Part shown: in pieces, positions 51,425 through 62,699 of the stretch
Position numbering within the stretch: position 1 is the first letter of the stretch
Layout: each line of letters starts with the position of its first letter
NCBI RefSeq assembly: GCF_040412425.1
Contig: NC_089767.1
Location: forward strand, 660,671-724,670
Length of the DNA: 64,000 bases
Source: Macrobrachium rosenbergii
Taxonomy: Eukaryota > Arthropoda > Malacostraca > Decapoda > Palaemonidae
Direction of reading: 5' to 3'
Notes under the pieces: generated by a model
Databases searched by the model: none
Told to the model about the DNA's origin: nothing
The model's input: only the letters and a program-made list of their open reading frames with translations
Program-made: the position numbers and the translations under genes

Positions 51425-51842
51425 TTGAAGGACTATTTTTTTTTTTTTTTTTTGATTTGGCTTTGGGGTAGACCTGTGGTCTCGGTCGGCTGCCCTGCCT
51501 GACATCGCTTAGACCCCGGTACGTATGTTTCATGTATCATACCAGACCCAACGCCCTTTCTTCCCAGCAGCGAAAGTTCTTTGCGCGGGTATGGCGAGCG
51601 TTCGAGATGAGATGTTTGTTATGTTTTTAGAAGGTGTTGTAGTGGCTTTGTTTTATGTGTGTATTTAGTCTGTAACATCCAAAGAAAACCTATCCGTTGA
51701 TTACATATATAATCCCGGGATGTCTATTAGCAAAGTGTCTGCCTCTCTGATCAGCCGGCTTATGGATTGAATTGATAGCCATAGACCTCTATGCAGTCCG
51801 AATCTGCTGGTTGTAAGTTCGACTGAGCCATCGAGGTTTTAT
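51425..51842 (-). mobile_element. tRNA-derived SINE (family 3), copy 2
   Basis: Second copy of the repeat at 13,950-14,346 in the same orientation, sharing CTGCCCTGCCTGACATCGC, TTAGACCCCGGTA, GTGGCTTTGTTT and TAGTCTGTAACATCC. The tRNA-like head near 51,842 (complement CCTCGATGGCTCAGT) is more decayed. A long (TA)n block begins ~15 bp beyond it at 51,858, as in copy 1. Confidence 0.7.
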
Positions 51843-51854
51843 CAGTCTAGAATC

Positions 51855-51857
<3 letters not shown>

Positions 51858-51943
<86 letters not shown>

Positions 51944-52005
51944 CATCATGTATATATATATATTATATATATATATATATTTATATATATATAATAATAT
52001 ATATT

Positions 52006-52067
<62 letters not shown>

Positions 52068-52145
52068 TATATATATATAATATGATAGATAGAATTAGAT
52101 ACATACATCTGCATAATTATATATATATATATATATCATATATTG

Positions 52146-52189
<44 letters not shown>

Positions 52190-52220
52190 GAACGATAATA
52201 TATATATATAAAATATAATT
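51858..52220. repeat. TA-rich dinucleotide block
   Basis: Mostly (TA)n with short interruptions over ~350 bp. Poly-YI frames on both strands are artefacts. Confidence 0.95.
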
Positions 52221-52596
52221 GCAAAGGACTATATGATTCACCAAATATATATTTGCTATATCCTTAAAGAATATTTTGTGTGAATATATGCTATTAGAAA
52301 ATATAGTTTGCCATACTCATGATTTGAATTTTGGATCCTTAATTATAAAAATTATTTTTTAGGTAAAGGTCCCAAACCTGGTTTCTCTCACCACCTTCCT
52401 TTTTCTATCCTCCAAATTTTTGAGTGAATATATGGGTGACTGGCATACGTTTGAACCTTTTTTTTAGGTATTAAAACCCTTTTGAGCAGTTGAAGGGATA
52501 CTTTTTCTTTAGTGAATAGAAGCAATATTAATAATAATATGCCCTTCCGTGCTCAATCTTGGCTTTTTTTTTTTTTAGCTAATACCAACCTGCTTT

Positions 52597-53010
52597 TAGT
52601 TTTCTGAAAAGAAAACTATTGTGCCGGCTTTGTCTGTCCGTCCGCACTTTTTCTGTCCGCCCGCAGATCTTAAAAACTACTGAAATAAGATTTTTTTCAG
52701 AGGGCTGCAAATTGATATGTTGATCGTCCATCCTCCAATCATCAAACATACCAAATTGCAGCCCTCTAGCCTCAGTAGTTTTTATTTTATTTAGGTTAAA
52801 GTTAGCCATAATCGTACTTCTGGCAACGATATATGATAGACCACCACCGGGCCGTGGTTAAAGGTTCATGGGCCGCGGCTCATACAGCAGATTATACCGA
52901 AACCACCGAAAGATAGATCTGTTTTCGGTGGCCCTGATTATACACTGTTGCGGCTGTGCAGTAAATTTTCGATTGCGCCGAAGAAACTTCGGCGAATTTT
53001 TTTACTGTTT
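52597..53010 (+). repeat. Stem-loop dispersed repeat, copy 5
   Basis: Starts TAGTTTTCTGAAAAGAAAAC and includes the CTGTCCGTCCGCAC block, the stem-loop (left arm near 52,677 with an ~18-bp interruption, right arm ending near 52,780), CCACCGGGCCGTGG, ACCGAAACCACCGAAAGAT and GCCGAAGAAACTTCGGCG. This copy shows the full 3' half of the repeat well. Confidence 0.85.
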
Positions 53011-53119
53011 CTTTCTTATTCCGAGTATTTTTTACCTCCCTTTATTGTCGTACGGCTCCCTGCACGCCTTTTATATTCACTTGTCTTTTAGGCAAGGTAT
53101 TGAAACTGCTGCATAGCAG

Positions 53120-53121
53120 TG

Positions 53122-53173
<52 letters not shown>
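53120..53173. repeat. (CT)n microsatellite
   Basis: CT tract of about 54 bp. Confidence 0.95.
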
Positions 53174-53175
<2 letters not shown>

Positions 53176-54494
53176 TATTTACACGATATCTTGGTCCAAA
53201 TATTCCTCAGATGACCCTACATGTATTATTTTAGTTTCTAGATAATTTTTCTCCAGTCGCCTTTCTTCTCAACTCCTGTTATTCACTTTCACTGTTTCTT
53301 GAGACCATTTCTGTCCCCGAGGAGGAGAGCAGCTTGTGCTTAGGCTCTTGTTTGTTTCTTAGCCATGCCAGAGTTCTCTTGTGACCCTTCTTTGCTTTAT
53401 CTTTTCGTTTAGACACCTATAGCGTGTTTTTATTAAAATCCACCTACATATATCGGTATTCATATCTGTTTACGGATCGAATTTTACTAGTTTATAATAG
53501 AATCAAATCGGAAGTTTGTCTTTTAATACCTTTTGCGGTCAACATTTTCCTTAGGTTGTTTGTGAACTGATCTCTCCCATATCAAATAAGTGGTTCAAGT
53601 TCATTACCCTACGTCTTAATAAGTGAAATCTCGTGTTTATTATCTGAACAGTCTCTTCAAGGCTTAATTAATTTGACATTAATTGCAAGATTCCATTATA
53701 TTTTCCAACCGAAACATCAAATTTGCGTAGATAAGAATATACATTGTTTTTATTGATGAACATCATAAAATTGCTGTGTAAACTACTTTTGTGGCATACA
53801 AGTTTATTCCAGATTTAGGTGAAATATGCATGTAGAAACTAACTGGAAGTAAATGAGCTTCATTGAAACCTTGGAAAATTATTGCTAAACTTTGTTACTC
53901 ACTCTCGTTGCATTACCATATATTCTCTCTATTACTCGAAAGTTGGGTGATTTTATTGAATACTCGAAAGTTGGGTGATTTTATTGAATACTCGAAAGTT
54001 GGGTGATTTTATTGAGCCGTTAACAACATATTCCATTATTATGGCTATCACTGATCTTGTCGAATAATGACAACAGCAAATGATAGTGGTCATGAACTTG
54101 AGCATAACAGAAGTCCATAAGCAGATGCTTAAAATATTAGAAACGGAACTAATGGCTTATAGTTATCCTTTTTTGTAACTGTTCTTATAATATTACTTAT
54201 AAGATGTACGTGTTATTTTTTTCAAGATTTTGTTCTGCTCTATGAATGTAGAGTAGTTTAATGTCTTATTTGTCGATAAAATAGTGTCAATATCATTTTC
54301 ATTAACGGGAATCTTGCTTGTTATACTTGTATCTATCAGACTCACCAATAACTGTTTTCATCTTTAAAAAATGCTACATGAGGATGCCATCCAATCATGT
54401 ACTGAAATCAAAAATTGAGCCGGACCATAATGGCCTTAATAACAGGATATTAATGTAGTGTATAGTCTTCTAATGTTGGCATTATCGTCGGTTT
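53174..54494. other. No recognised gene; one short tandem triplication
   Basis: Unique-looking AT-rich sequence. The only structure I see is the three-copy tandem repeat at 53,933-54,016. Confidence 0.5.
53933..54016. repeat. 28-bp tandem repeat, three copies
   Basis: TACTCGAAAGTTGGGTGATT plus TTATTGAA, repeated three times with no differences except the last base or two. Near identity implies a recent expansion. Confidence 0.95.
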
Positions 54495-54884
54495 TAGTTT
54501 TCTGTAAAAGAAAACTATTGTGCCGACTTTGTCTGTCCGTCCTCACTTTTTTCCTGTCCGCACTTTTCTTTCCGCCCTCAGATCTTAAAAACTACTGAGG
54601 CTAGAGGGTTTGCGAATTGGTATGTTGATCATCCACCCTCTAGTCATCAAACATACCAAATTGCAGCCCTCTTGCCTCAGTAGTTTTTATTTTATTTAAG
54701 GTTAAAGTTAAGGATATGCCACCACCGGGCCGTGGTTAAAGTTTCATGGACCGCGGTTCATACAGCATTATACCGAGACCACCGAAAGATAGATATATTT
54801 TCGGTGGCCTTGATTATATGCTGTAGCGTCTGTGCAGAAAAGTCGATTGCGCCGAAGAAACTTCGGCGCATTTTTTACTTGTTT
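54495..54884 (+). repeat. Stem-loop dispersed repeat, copy 6
   Basis: A complete copy from TAGTTTTCTGTAAAAGAAAA to TTTTACTTGTTT. The central stem-loop lies at about 54,589-54,686, and GCCGAAGAAACTTCGGCGCA at about 54,851-54,870 forms a second small hairpin. Confidence 0.87.
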
Positions 54885-55014
54885 ATTTCTGACATTCAAT
54901 CCAAAGTTAAAAGTAAACAGACTTTCAAATATAACAACAATTTTGACGAGGAATTGGGTGGATCCCTGATGTGGCTGTTTATAAAATGTATGTTAACCTT
55001 TACGTGGTTTTCAT

Positions 55015-55373
55015 TAGTTTTCTGTTCGTCCGCACTTTTTTCTTTCCGCACTTTTTCTGTCCGCCTTCAGATCTTAAAAACTACTGAGTCCAGAGGGCCG
55101 CAAATTGGTATGTTGATCATTCACCCTCCAATCATCAAACATACCATATGCTAGTCCTCTAGCCTCAGTAGTTTTTATTTTATTTAGGGTCAAAGTTAGC
55201 CATAGTCGTGCCTCTGGCAGCGATATAGGACAGGTCACCACCGGGCCGTGGTTAAAATTTCATGGGCCGCGACTCATTCAACATTATACCGAGACCACCA
55301 AAAGATAGATCTATTTTCGGTGGCCTTTATTATAAGCTGTACAGGAAACTCGTTTGGCCTCTTTACTTGTTTT
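55015..55373 (+). repeat. Stem-loop dispersed repeat, copy 7
   Basis: Same orientation as copy 6, 130 bp downstream. It lacks part of the CTGTCC block and the GCCGAAG hairpin. Stem-loop at about 55,077-55,176, with both arms carrying substitutions. Confidence 0.85.
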
Positions 55374-55451
55374 GCTAGTGGATAGTAGATCATTCCAGGC
55401 TGAATTGCATCCTTGCCTAACAGTACTTGTATCGCAAATTAGTCGTCCCAC

Positions 55452-55454
<3 letters not shown>

Positions 55455-55525
<71 letters not shown>

Positions 55526-55545
55526 GACAGAGACAGAGACAGAGT
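55455..55545. repeat. (GA)n with GACAGA tail
   Basis: GA tract of ~63 bp running into several GACAGA hexamers. Confidence 0.95.
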
Positions 55546-55793
55546 TATCGAACAGCCATAAGATACGTTTTTCTTGATGCGAAAGGCATCGTTAGATTCT
55601 TAAATGTAACTGTGTGTGTATTTGAAATATAGGCGTGAAATATTTTTAGAAGCACGCACCTGTTAGTATATGCGTGTTTTGTATATTACGAAATCGTTCT
55701 GGAAATCCATCCTTTTTATTGAGAAGTAGAATCGAAACAATTTCGGCCTAATTTCATTTATATTCTACGTTATTGCGTCCGTATCTCATCTGT

Positions 55794-57318
55794 ATTTTCC
55801 TAAGGTACAGTAAGTGACAGCATTTTCCCAAGGTACGGTAAGTGATAGCATTTTCCCAAGGTACAGTCAGTGACAGCATTTTCCCACAGTACAATCAGTG
55901 ACAGCATTTTCCCAAGATACGGGTAGTGACAGTATTTTCCCACAGTACAATCAGTGACAGCATTTTCCCAAGGTACAGTAAGTGATAGCATTTTCCCAAG
56001 GTACAGTCAGTGACAGCATTTTCCCACAGTACAATCAGTGACAGCATTTTCCCAAGATACGGTAAGTGATAGTATTTTCCCAAGGTACAGTAAGTGACAG
56101 CATTTTCTCAAGGTACAGTCAGTGACAGCATTTTCCCAAGGTCCAGTAAGCGACAGCATTTTCCGAAGGTACAGTAAGTGACAGCATTTTCCCATGGTAC
56201 AGTCAATGACATCATTTTCCCAAGGTACAGTAAGTGACAGCATTTTCCCAAGGTACAGTAAGTGGTAGTATTTTCCCAAGGTACAGCAAGTGACAGCATT
56301 TTCCCAAGGTACGGTAAGTGACAGCATTTTCCCAAGGTACAGTCAGTGACAGCATTTTCCCAAGATACGGTAAGTGATAATATTTTCCCAAGGTACTGTA
56401 AGTGACAGCATTTTCCCAAGGTACAGTAAGTGACAGCATTTTCCCAAGGTACAGTAAGTGATAGTATTTTCCCAGGGTACAGTAAGTGACAGCATTTTCC
56501 CAAGGTACAGTAAGTGACAGCATTTTCCCAAGGTACAGTAAGTGATAGTATTTTCCCAGGGTTCAGTAAGTGACAGCATTTTCCCAAGGTACAGTAAGTG
56601 ACAGCATTTTCCCAAGGTACAGTAATGACAGCATTTTCCCAAGGTACAGTAAGTGACATCATTTTCCCAAGGTACAGTAAGCGACAGCATTTTCCCAAGG
56701 TACAGTAAGGGACAGCATTTTCCCAAGGTACGGTAAGTGACAGCATTTTCCCAAGGTACAGTAAGTGACAGCATTTTCCCAAGGTACAGTAAGTGACAGC
56801 ATTTGTCCAAGGTACAGTAAGTGATAGTATTTTCCCAGGTGTAAGTGACAGCATTTTCCCAGGTACAGTAAGTGACAGCATTTTCCCAAGGTACAGTAAG
56901 TGACAGCATTTTCCCAAGGTACAGTAAGTGACAGCATTTTCCCAAGGTACAGTAAGTGACAGCATTTTCCCAAGGTACAGTAAGTGATAGTATTTTTCCA
57001 GGGTACAGTAAGTGACAGCATTTTTCCAGGGTACAGTAAGTGACAGCATTTTCCCAAGGTACAGTAAGTGACAGCATTTTCCCAAGGTACAGTAAGTGAC
57101 AGCATTTTCCCAAGGTACAGTAAGTGACAGCATTTTCCAAAGGTACGGTAAATGATAGTATTTTCCCAAGGTACAGTAAGTGACAGCATTTTCAAAGGTA
57201 CGGTAAATGATAGCATTTTCCCAAGATACGGTAAGTGACAGCATTTTCCAAAGGTACGGTAAATGATAGTATTTTCCCAAGGTACAGTAAGTGACAGCAT
57301 TTTCCCAAGATACAGTGA
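55794..57318. repeat. 28-bp minisatellite, about 54 units
   Basis: Tandem units close to GGTACAGTAAGTGACAGC + ATTTTCCCAA, most of them 28 bp, with a few variants (ACAGTACAATCAG, GATACGG, CTCAAGG) that recur in blocks at the 5' side, and occasional 1-5 bp losses. Because 28 is not a multiple of 3 and the unit lacks minus-strand stops in most phases, it produces minus-strand open frames of up to 427 codons (GKMLSLTVPWENAVTYCTL-type repeats). These have no initiation context or domain and I treat them as by-products. Every consensus unit carries a GTAAGT on the plus strand. Confidence 0.95.
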
Positions 57319-57448
57319 GAATAGTGACAATTAGCATCTCTAATGTAGAATGTGACATGCTCATTATTTTTATTGGCGTCGAATATTTCATTAATCAAAA
57401 AATCAAACATCAACTTGGAGTAGAGGTGGGTCAGACGTGATCCTCACA

Positions 57449-57454
57449 TTTATT
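57449..57454 (-). promoter_or_regulatory. Candidate polyadenylation signal
   Basis: AATAAA on the minus strand about 140 bp beyond the stop codon of the cysteine-rich exon candidate, a plausible 3' UTR length. Confidence 0.35.
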
Positions 57455-57591
57455 TTCGAGACGAAGTGATTATTGTTCGGAATTAGGTAAAAAATGAAAA
57501 CAAACCCGCGAACGAACTGTAGCTTATCTTTCTGAAAATTAAATTCAAATTTAAGCCATCTTGCCCTCCTCTTGTCTGGTAGATGAAGGCA

Positions 57592-57896
57592 CTAAAGGTT
57601 TACCAGGCATTGCCAGCTTTCTCCGACGTCAGATGTCTTGAAGGTCAGTACCGAAGTCTGACATTTAAAAACCCCCGACTGGATTTCTGGTGCATTGGCT
57701 GTCTGGTGAGAAACACAGCTTACAAGTTTCGCCGTTGAGTTTCTTGACAAAAAGCACAAAGCACTCCATTGTTGAGTCTGTTTTATTAGATCCAGTAAAA
57801 GTAAAAGTTTTATCAGTGGTTGTTGAATGATAATTATAACAAGAGTAATCATTCCAGGCTATATGACATGTTACTGTATTACATTCAGTGTAATTG
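57592..57896 (-). CDS. Candidate terminal exon of a cysteine-rich, probably secreted protein
   Basis: On the minus strand a strong acceptor (TCTTTGTGCTCTCTATAG) precedes 57,896. The reading frame after it begins NYTECNTVTCHIAWNDYSC and continues with TFTFTGSNKTDSTMECF and GETCKLCFSPDSQC, with seven cysteines in ~75 residues and N-glycosylation sequons NYT and NKT. The frame stops at 57,665 just after a run of five C and five A (57,667-57,675 on the plus strand). The adjacent frame carries on in the same style (VFKCQTSV, GESWQCLVNL) to a stop at 57,592. One extra base in the homopolymer, real or an assembly error, would explain the break. I recognise no family, and upstream exons are not visible. 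The composition is unlike the surrounding repeats. Confidence 0.5.
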
Positions 57897-58628
57897 CTAT
57901 AGAGAGCACAAAGACGATCCCTTCTCATTGTTCAGTGTTGTTTTGTTTTGAAAGTAAATTCCGTTAAAATATTGTTTCATTTTTATTATCGTCTTCGCAA
58001 AGGAATCGTTTTGGACGAAAAAAATGGAACTAATGCGTGATAACTTTAAAGTTTTAACATTATGGTAATTTATTTTGGGAAAATATGAAATCATAATTTT
58101 TATAAACAAAGTTGAGAAAATGTTATATCCAATGCAACGGGTTTGTGATGAAACAAACGTATATGAATATATATATATATTTATATATATATACCTCTAT
58201 ATATATATATATCCATATGTCAAGTATGTGTATGTCTGTTGTGCAAGGTATGTTTCCAGGAAAAAGAAGCTTGAGTGAGTTTGGGATTGAGACCGCACGG
58301 CATATAAATTCACAATTTGAGCGTGTCTAGGAAGTTGGACCGTAGGAACGGCTGGTTGTACCAACTCGTCTGTATGAAGGAGAATGAGAATGATGAATAC
58401 GAATTAGAGAAAACTTTAGAAGACGCTGAAATGAATTGTTGTAAAACTGATTTTTGCTGAAGGGCGAGAAATGTAGAGATGCAGATTTGCTTAGATGGTT
58501 TGATCACGTGCACAAAGGAAGATCGGTATGCAAATGAAAACTTGATGAATCGGGAGTGAGGAAAAACAAATAATTTTAGCTTTATGAAATAGTAAGAGTT
58601 GTTGAAACGGAAAGGCCAAGTTTGTTTA
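57897..58628. other. No recognised gene
   Basis: Would lie in the intron upstream of the exon candidate if that is real. A short TA-rich tract lies at 58,165-58,215. No signal-peptide exon is recognisable. Confidence 0.45.
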
Positions 58629-58905
58629 GGTATGCCTTAGTTTAACCAGACCACTGAGTTGATTAACAGCTCTCCTAGGGCTGGCCCGAAGGATTAGACT
58701 TATTTTACGTGGCTAAGAACCAGTTGGTTACCTAGCAACGGGACCTACAGCTTACTGTGGAATCCGTACCGCATTATATCGAGAAATGAATTTCTATCAC
58801 CAGAAATAAATTCCTCTAATTCTTCATAGGCCGGCCGGAGACTGGAAATCGGGCCCAGCAGAGTGCTAGCAAAAAACTATATCGACTCGTCCAACGAGGA
58901 ACTGA
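58629..58905 (-). mobile_element. SINE family 1, full-length copy
   Basis: Minus-strand copy with the 3' end (GTATGCCTTAGTTTAACC) at the low-coordinate side, CTCCTAGGGCTGGCCCGAAG, CCTAGCAACGGGACC, ATTCCTCTAATTCTTCAT and a decayed tRNA-like head ending near 58,905. Its head carries several substitutions. No clear target duplication seen. Confidence 0.88.
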
Positions 58906-59549
58906 AGGAGAATGAGAAGTAACCAACAGATGCGAAAGTGTTTGCGTGAAATGAGTGGCTGAATTGCATGTAGGACCTTTGAAGATAAGACCTCTCAGTA
59001 GAATATGACTGTTTTTCAACTTATAGGGCTCATCCCTAGTACATCCCACGGAGCCACGATAACATCTGTAAAAGGGAACGGCATACTGAATATGTATGTA
59101 TGTATGTTTGTGTGTATGTATATATTTTTGAGCACCGCACTCTTATCTATCTGTGAATATGTACAGTATATGTAGTGCTCTATGATATAAAGATAACTTT
59201 TAGTTAACTGTTTTGTGTATACAGAGTATGTATTGGAGAGATAGAGAATGATATTAAATTTCCATTTATCATTTACTGTAACCTGGCCTTTTCGTGATAC
59301 TGTGATGGAAATGGAAGGAAAGTGGTAGAGTGTTTAACTTTGGAAATAAAAGCAAACAGCGATTTCATTTGGATCCAAAACTTGCAAAAAAAAAAAAAAA
59401 AAAAAAATATCGTACAAACCATTTAAAGTTTGAGTTTGGAGACGTTTTGCTCGCTTCCAACTTGGTAGAAATTTACGATGCGTGGTTTTGTCCCCAAATT
59501 TCTATATCTAGATGATATTTTTTCTTTTACTGTAGATTTCCTAAAATAT

Positions 59550-59576
59550 TTTTCATCATCATCATCATCTTCATCA
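59550..59576. repeat. Short (TCA)n trinucleotide tract
   Basis: ATCATCATCATC-type tract with one TCT interruption, just upstream of the split SINE. A 20-bp poly-A run lies at about 59,387-59,407. Confidence 0.85.
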
Positions 59577-59769
59577 CCGGTACCTTCAGCGCCGGGTAGT
59601 TCTTCATTGGAGGGGTGGGTAGAGCTCTCGGATAACAAACCGTTAGATCAGCGTTCGACTCTCCGATCGTCCAAGGAAAAATCAGAGGAATTTATTTCTG
59701 GTGATAGAAATTCATTTCTCGGTATAATGTGGTTCGGATTCCACAATAAGCTGTAGGTCTCTTTGCTAG

Positions 59770-59812
59770 CAAGGTATATAGAAGGGAGGTAGGTAAGGTC
59801 ATTTGTGGGGGG
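59770..59812 (+). repeat. Left terminal inverted repeat of the P-like element
   Basis: The first 10 bp (CAAGGTATAT) match the right end perfectly. The next ~30 bp align with a few mismatches and single-base gaps (GAAGG, TAGGTA, GTCA.TTTG, GTGG, GGGG blocks). Confidence 0.88.
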
Positions 59813-60012
59813 TTGCGGCTTATCCCCAATAAACCGCATCACCTGGTAGCCAGCAAGATACCTTGGTAGCCAAGACAGGTCACGGCTACCGTTTCATTCT
59901 ACTGTAGGTCATTGGGACTCACTTCAGACATCTCTGCAGTAATTTAGCTTTCTTTTCTACGAATACATCCGTAGTTTTGATTTATTGTATAATCAGAATT
60001 ATAATTTACCTA

Positions 60013-60249
60013 ATGCCAACATTCTGCGCTGTGATTGGTTGTTATTCAAATGCTAGAAAAAAAGAAGTATCATTTTTTCGATTCCCTCGTGATGAGGAAA
60101 CAAGCCAGAAATGGGTTCATCGTTGTAAGAGAAGGGATCATTTTAACACTACTACTCATCGAATATGCAGTCAACATTTTGCAGACATGACAGTGCATAT
60201 AGAAGAGACCTCAAGCAGGAACTTCTTGGATCGCAAGCCCCAGCAATGA
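60013..60249 (+). CDS. THAP zinc-finger domain of the P-like transposase (5' exon or fragment)
   Basis: An open frame of 78 codons from the ATG at 60,013. THAP signature residues are all present: Cys5 and Cys10 (C-x4-C), then Cys52-x2-His55 (RICSQHF) as zinc ligands, Pro25 in SFFRFP, Trp34 and Phe56. THAP domains bind DNA and in P elements recognise the element's own ends. The AVPTIF-type closing motif (AIPTL) is not in this frame but appears just downstream in another frame (about 60,277-60,291), so one frameshift near 60,190-60,205 separates it. I chose 60,013 because THAP domains normally begin 2-5 residues before the first cysteine. Confidence 0.88.
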   Translation: MPTFCAVIGCYSNARKKEVSFFRFPRDEETSQKWVHRCKRRDHFNTTTHRICSQHFADMTVHIEETSSRNFLDRKPQQ

Positions 60250-60252
60250 AAT

Positions 60253-60757
<505 letters not shown>

Positions 60758-60807
60758 AATGTTTCTCCTTCTACATTTCATATCATAATGCACCCGTTAC
60801 AAGTCGA

Positions 60808-61186
60808 ATGATTAGAGAAGAAGAGAAGAGTCGGAAACGTTTAGTTGTAGAAATCTTATCAGAACATGAAAAAGAGTTTCATGTTGACAGTAGTGTTTCC
60901 TGTAGAGAAGACGGTCTGCAAAGTGAAGAAATGGAACATACGGCAACACAGGAAGATTTGCAACGTCAATTGAACAATGTTATTCAGGAAAGAAACCTTA
61001 TTGCAGAAAAAAGAGCAGTGGGAGAGAGAGAGGTTACGTTTGTTGGAGGAATTGGGGAAAATGAAATATGAAGCGTCATGTTGCAGATCGTTTCTGGAAA
61101 AAATGTTTTCTCCTTCACAGGTGGAAAATGTTATGAGCAGTAGAAATGTGAAACGTTGGACAGATTGCGACATTAGTCGAGCATAA
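60808..61186 (+). pseudogene. P-like transposase: coiled-coil linker
   Basis: Two overlapping frames join in sense at about 61,010-61,030 (an A/G-rich run). The first reads EDLQRQLNNVIQERNLIAEK, the second QWERERLRLLEELGKMKYEA then SPSQVENVMSSRNVKRWTDC. The heptad-like L/V/I spacing fits the leucine-zipper dimerisation region between THAP and catalytic domains in P-type transposases. The second frame ends at a stop at 61,184 caused by another frameshift. Confidence 0.75.
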
Positions 61187-61800
61187 CTTTGAAAAATTTG
61201 AGTTCTGCGGGTTACCGTTACTTACGTGATCAATGTAAGATGCCTCTTCCCTCAGAAGTACCCTAAGACGATGGGCGTCAAAGATCATTGTTGAACCGGG
61301 AATTTTGCACACAGTTTTTGAAATACTAAGAGAAAAGGGCAAGGAATATCGTCGATTGTGTGTAATGTCATTTGATGAGTGTAGTGTTTCACAAATCTGG
61401 TGTTACGACAGATGATCAAAGACTTTATGATCCTAAATCTCGTGTGCAGTGCATTATGATTAGTGGAATAACACAAGCTTGGAAACAACTCATATATTAT
61501 AATTTTGATACCAAGGTTACCAAGGGACTGTCATCTGAGGTAATTGTGAAAGCGGAGTCTGTCGGTTTCCCTGTTGTGGCTGTGTGTACGACATGGGCCC
61601 TACTAATATCAGTTTATGGAACAGTCTTGATATAGGAAACGAAAATACTTCATTTAAGAACCCCTCTGCACCAGATCGAGAAATTTGTCTTTGCCGATGC
61701 TCCTCATTTAATCAAGTTAGTGAGAAACAATTTTCTTGATTCTGGTTTTGAATTGCAAAGTGGAGATTTTGTTCAAAGCGGATGTGTTTAGGAAATTATC
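61187..61800 (+). pseudogene. P-like transposase: catalytic core, multiply frameshifted
   Basis: Pieces in different frames keep the family order. SSAGYRYLRDQCKMPLPSE is followed by TLRRWASKI (conserved 'YxxLR...PLPS..TLxxW' block), then LCVMSFDECSVS with a candidate first catalytic Asp. Next come YDPKSRVQCIMISGITQAWK and QLIYYNFDTKVTKG (the 'WKQxIxYxFD' block), then VYDMGPTNISLWNSLDIG with a second candidate Asp, and FADAPHLIKLVRNNFLDSGF. I count about five to six frame breaks between 61,187 and 61,820. Assignment rests on recognition of the P/THAP9 transposase family. No single frame is intact. Confidence 0.82.
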
Positions 61801-61818
61801 CAAAGAAGTGAATGCGAC

Positions 61819-62445
61819 TTGAAACCCACATATCGCCAAACAGAGAAACATATACAGGTAACAGGCTTGCGACGCATGAATGTGAGGAAAGAAGTGCAGC
61901 TTCTTTCGGAAACAACATCTAAAGCTTTAGATTTTTATGGAAATCAGGGACTTTTGAAAAGCATGCACTGGGAAAGTCCAAGGGACTTTATAAAGCTTGT
62001 TGACTTGTGGTTTGATATATTCAATTCAAGGGCGCCTTTGATTGCCCAAAATAAAATCCTAGACACCATGAAATCTACAGCAGAAACAATGCGAGTTTGC
62101 AAAAGCAACAAGATGTATCAGTTCCAAAAGGGACTTATTTTGTCGTGTCAATCCTTGCCAAGGTTATATGATATGTTGAAAAGTAAATATAATGTATGGT
62201 ATATAATTACATCTAGGCTCAATCAAGATGGTTTGGAAAATATGTTTGGCTGTCTTAGACAAATGGGTGCAACCAATGATCATCCAACGCCAGCTGAAGT
62301 AAAACACAGAATAAGGTCCTACTTACTTGGCAAAGAAGCCACTATAACTGGAAACAATTGTAATTCAATGAAGGAGTGCGATTCTTCAAATATGTCGGAA
62401 GGAATGCTCAGTCAAGAAAAGAAAGTTGCGAAAATAATGGTTTAA
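61819..62445 (+). pseudogene. P-like transposase: C-terminal half
   Basis: The longest non-repeat open frame in the window (208 codons; the initiating ATG is incidental). It contains HIQVTGLRRMNVRKEVQLLS, a Trp/Phe-rich LVDLWFDIFNSR segment and SRLNQDGLENMFGCLRQMG, the hallmark 'LNQDxLExxFGxxR' block of P-element transposases whose Glu is a candidate catalytic residue, then PTPAEVKHRIRSYLLG. The frame is lost after SQEKKVAKIMV. Confidence 0.88.
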
Positions 62446-62699
62446 ATGAAACTGAGCTCGAAAAAGAGCTCATGACCACTGCAATGGTGTTTGCCTCTAC
62501 CGAAGATGAGAAAATGCCAGAAGAAAAGTCAGACAATGTAGACACCGAATTTCCGGAGAGAACTTTGGAGAATGTTGGTGGCTATGTGGCATCCAAATTT
62601 CCTGAGTATCAATTCCTCGGATGCAAACTTAAAAAACTAAATGGTACATGGATCAGTGCAGTGGAGCGGCATGAGGATAACTTAACGGAACCAAACTGA
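62376..62699 (+). pseudogene. P-like transposase: C-terminal tail in a shifted frame
   Basis: Continues the protein after a frameshift at about 62,420-62,440: an acidic stretch (NETELEKELMTTAMVFASTE), then ENVGGYVASKF, resembling the 'YIAGYVA.K' motif near the end of THAP9/P-type transposases, and a stop at 62,697. The preceding ~15 codons of this frame are out-of-frame shadow of the previous feature. Confidence 0.75.

Noticed and set aside
53933..57318. CRISPR-like array of regular 28-bp repeats
   Set aside because: Units are directly tandem without spacers, in a eukaryotic context; this is a minisatellite.
56108..57391. 427-codon minus-strand open frame with 28-residue periodicity, and overlapping 265-, 223- and ~100-codon frames
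   Set aside because: Generated by the 28-bp minisatellite, whose unit lacks stops in most phases. Several frames are open at once and there is no domain, so I treat it as a by-product pending expression data.
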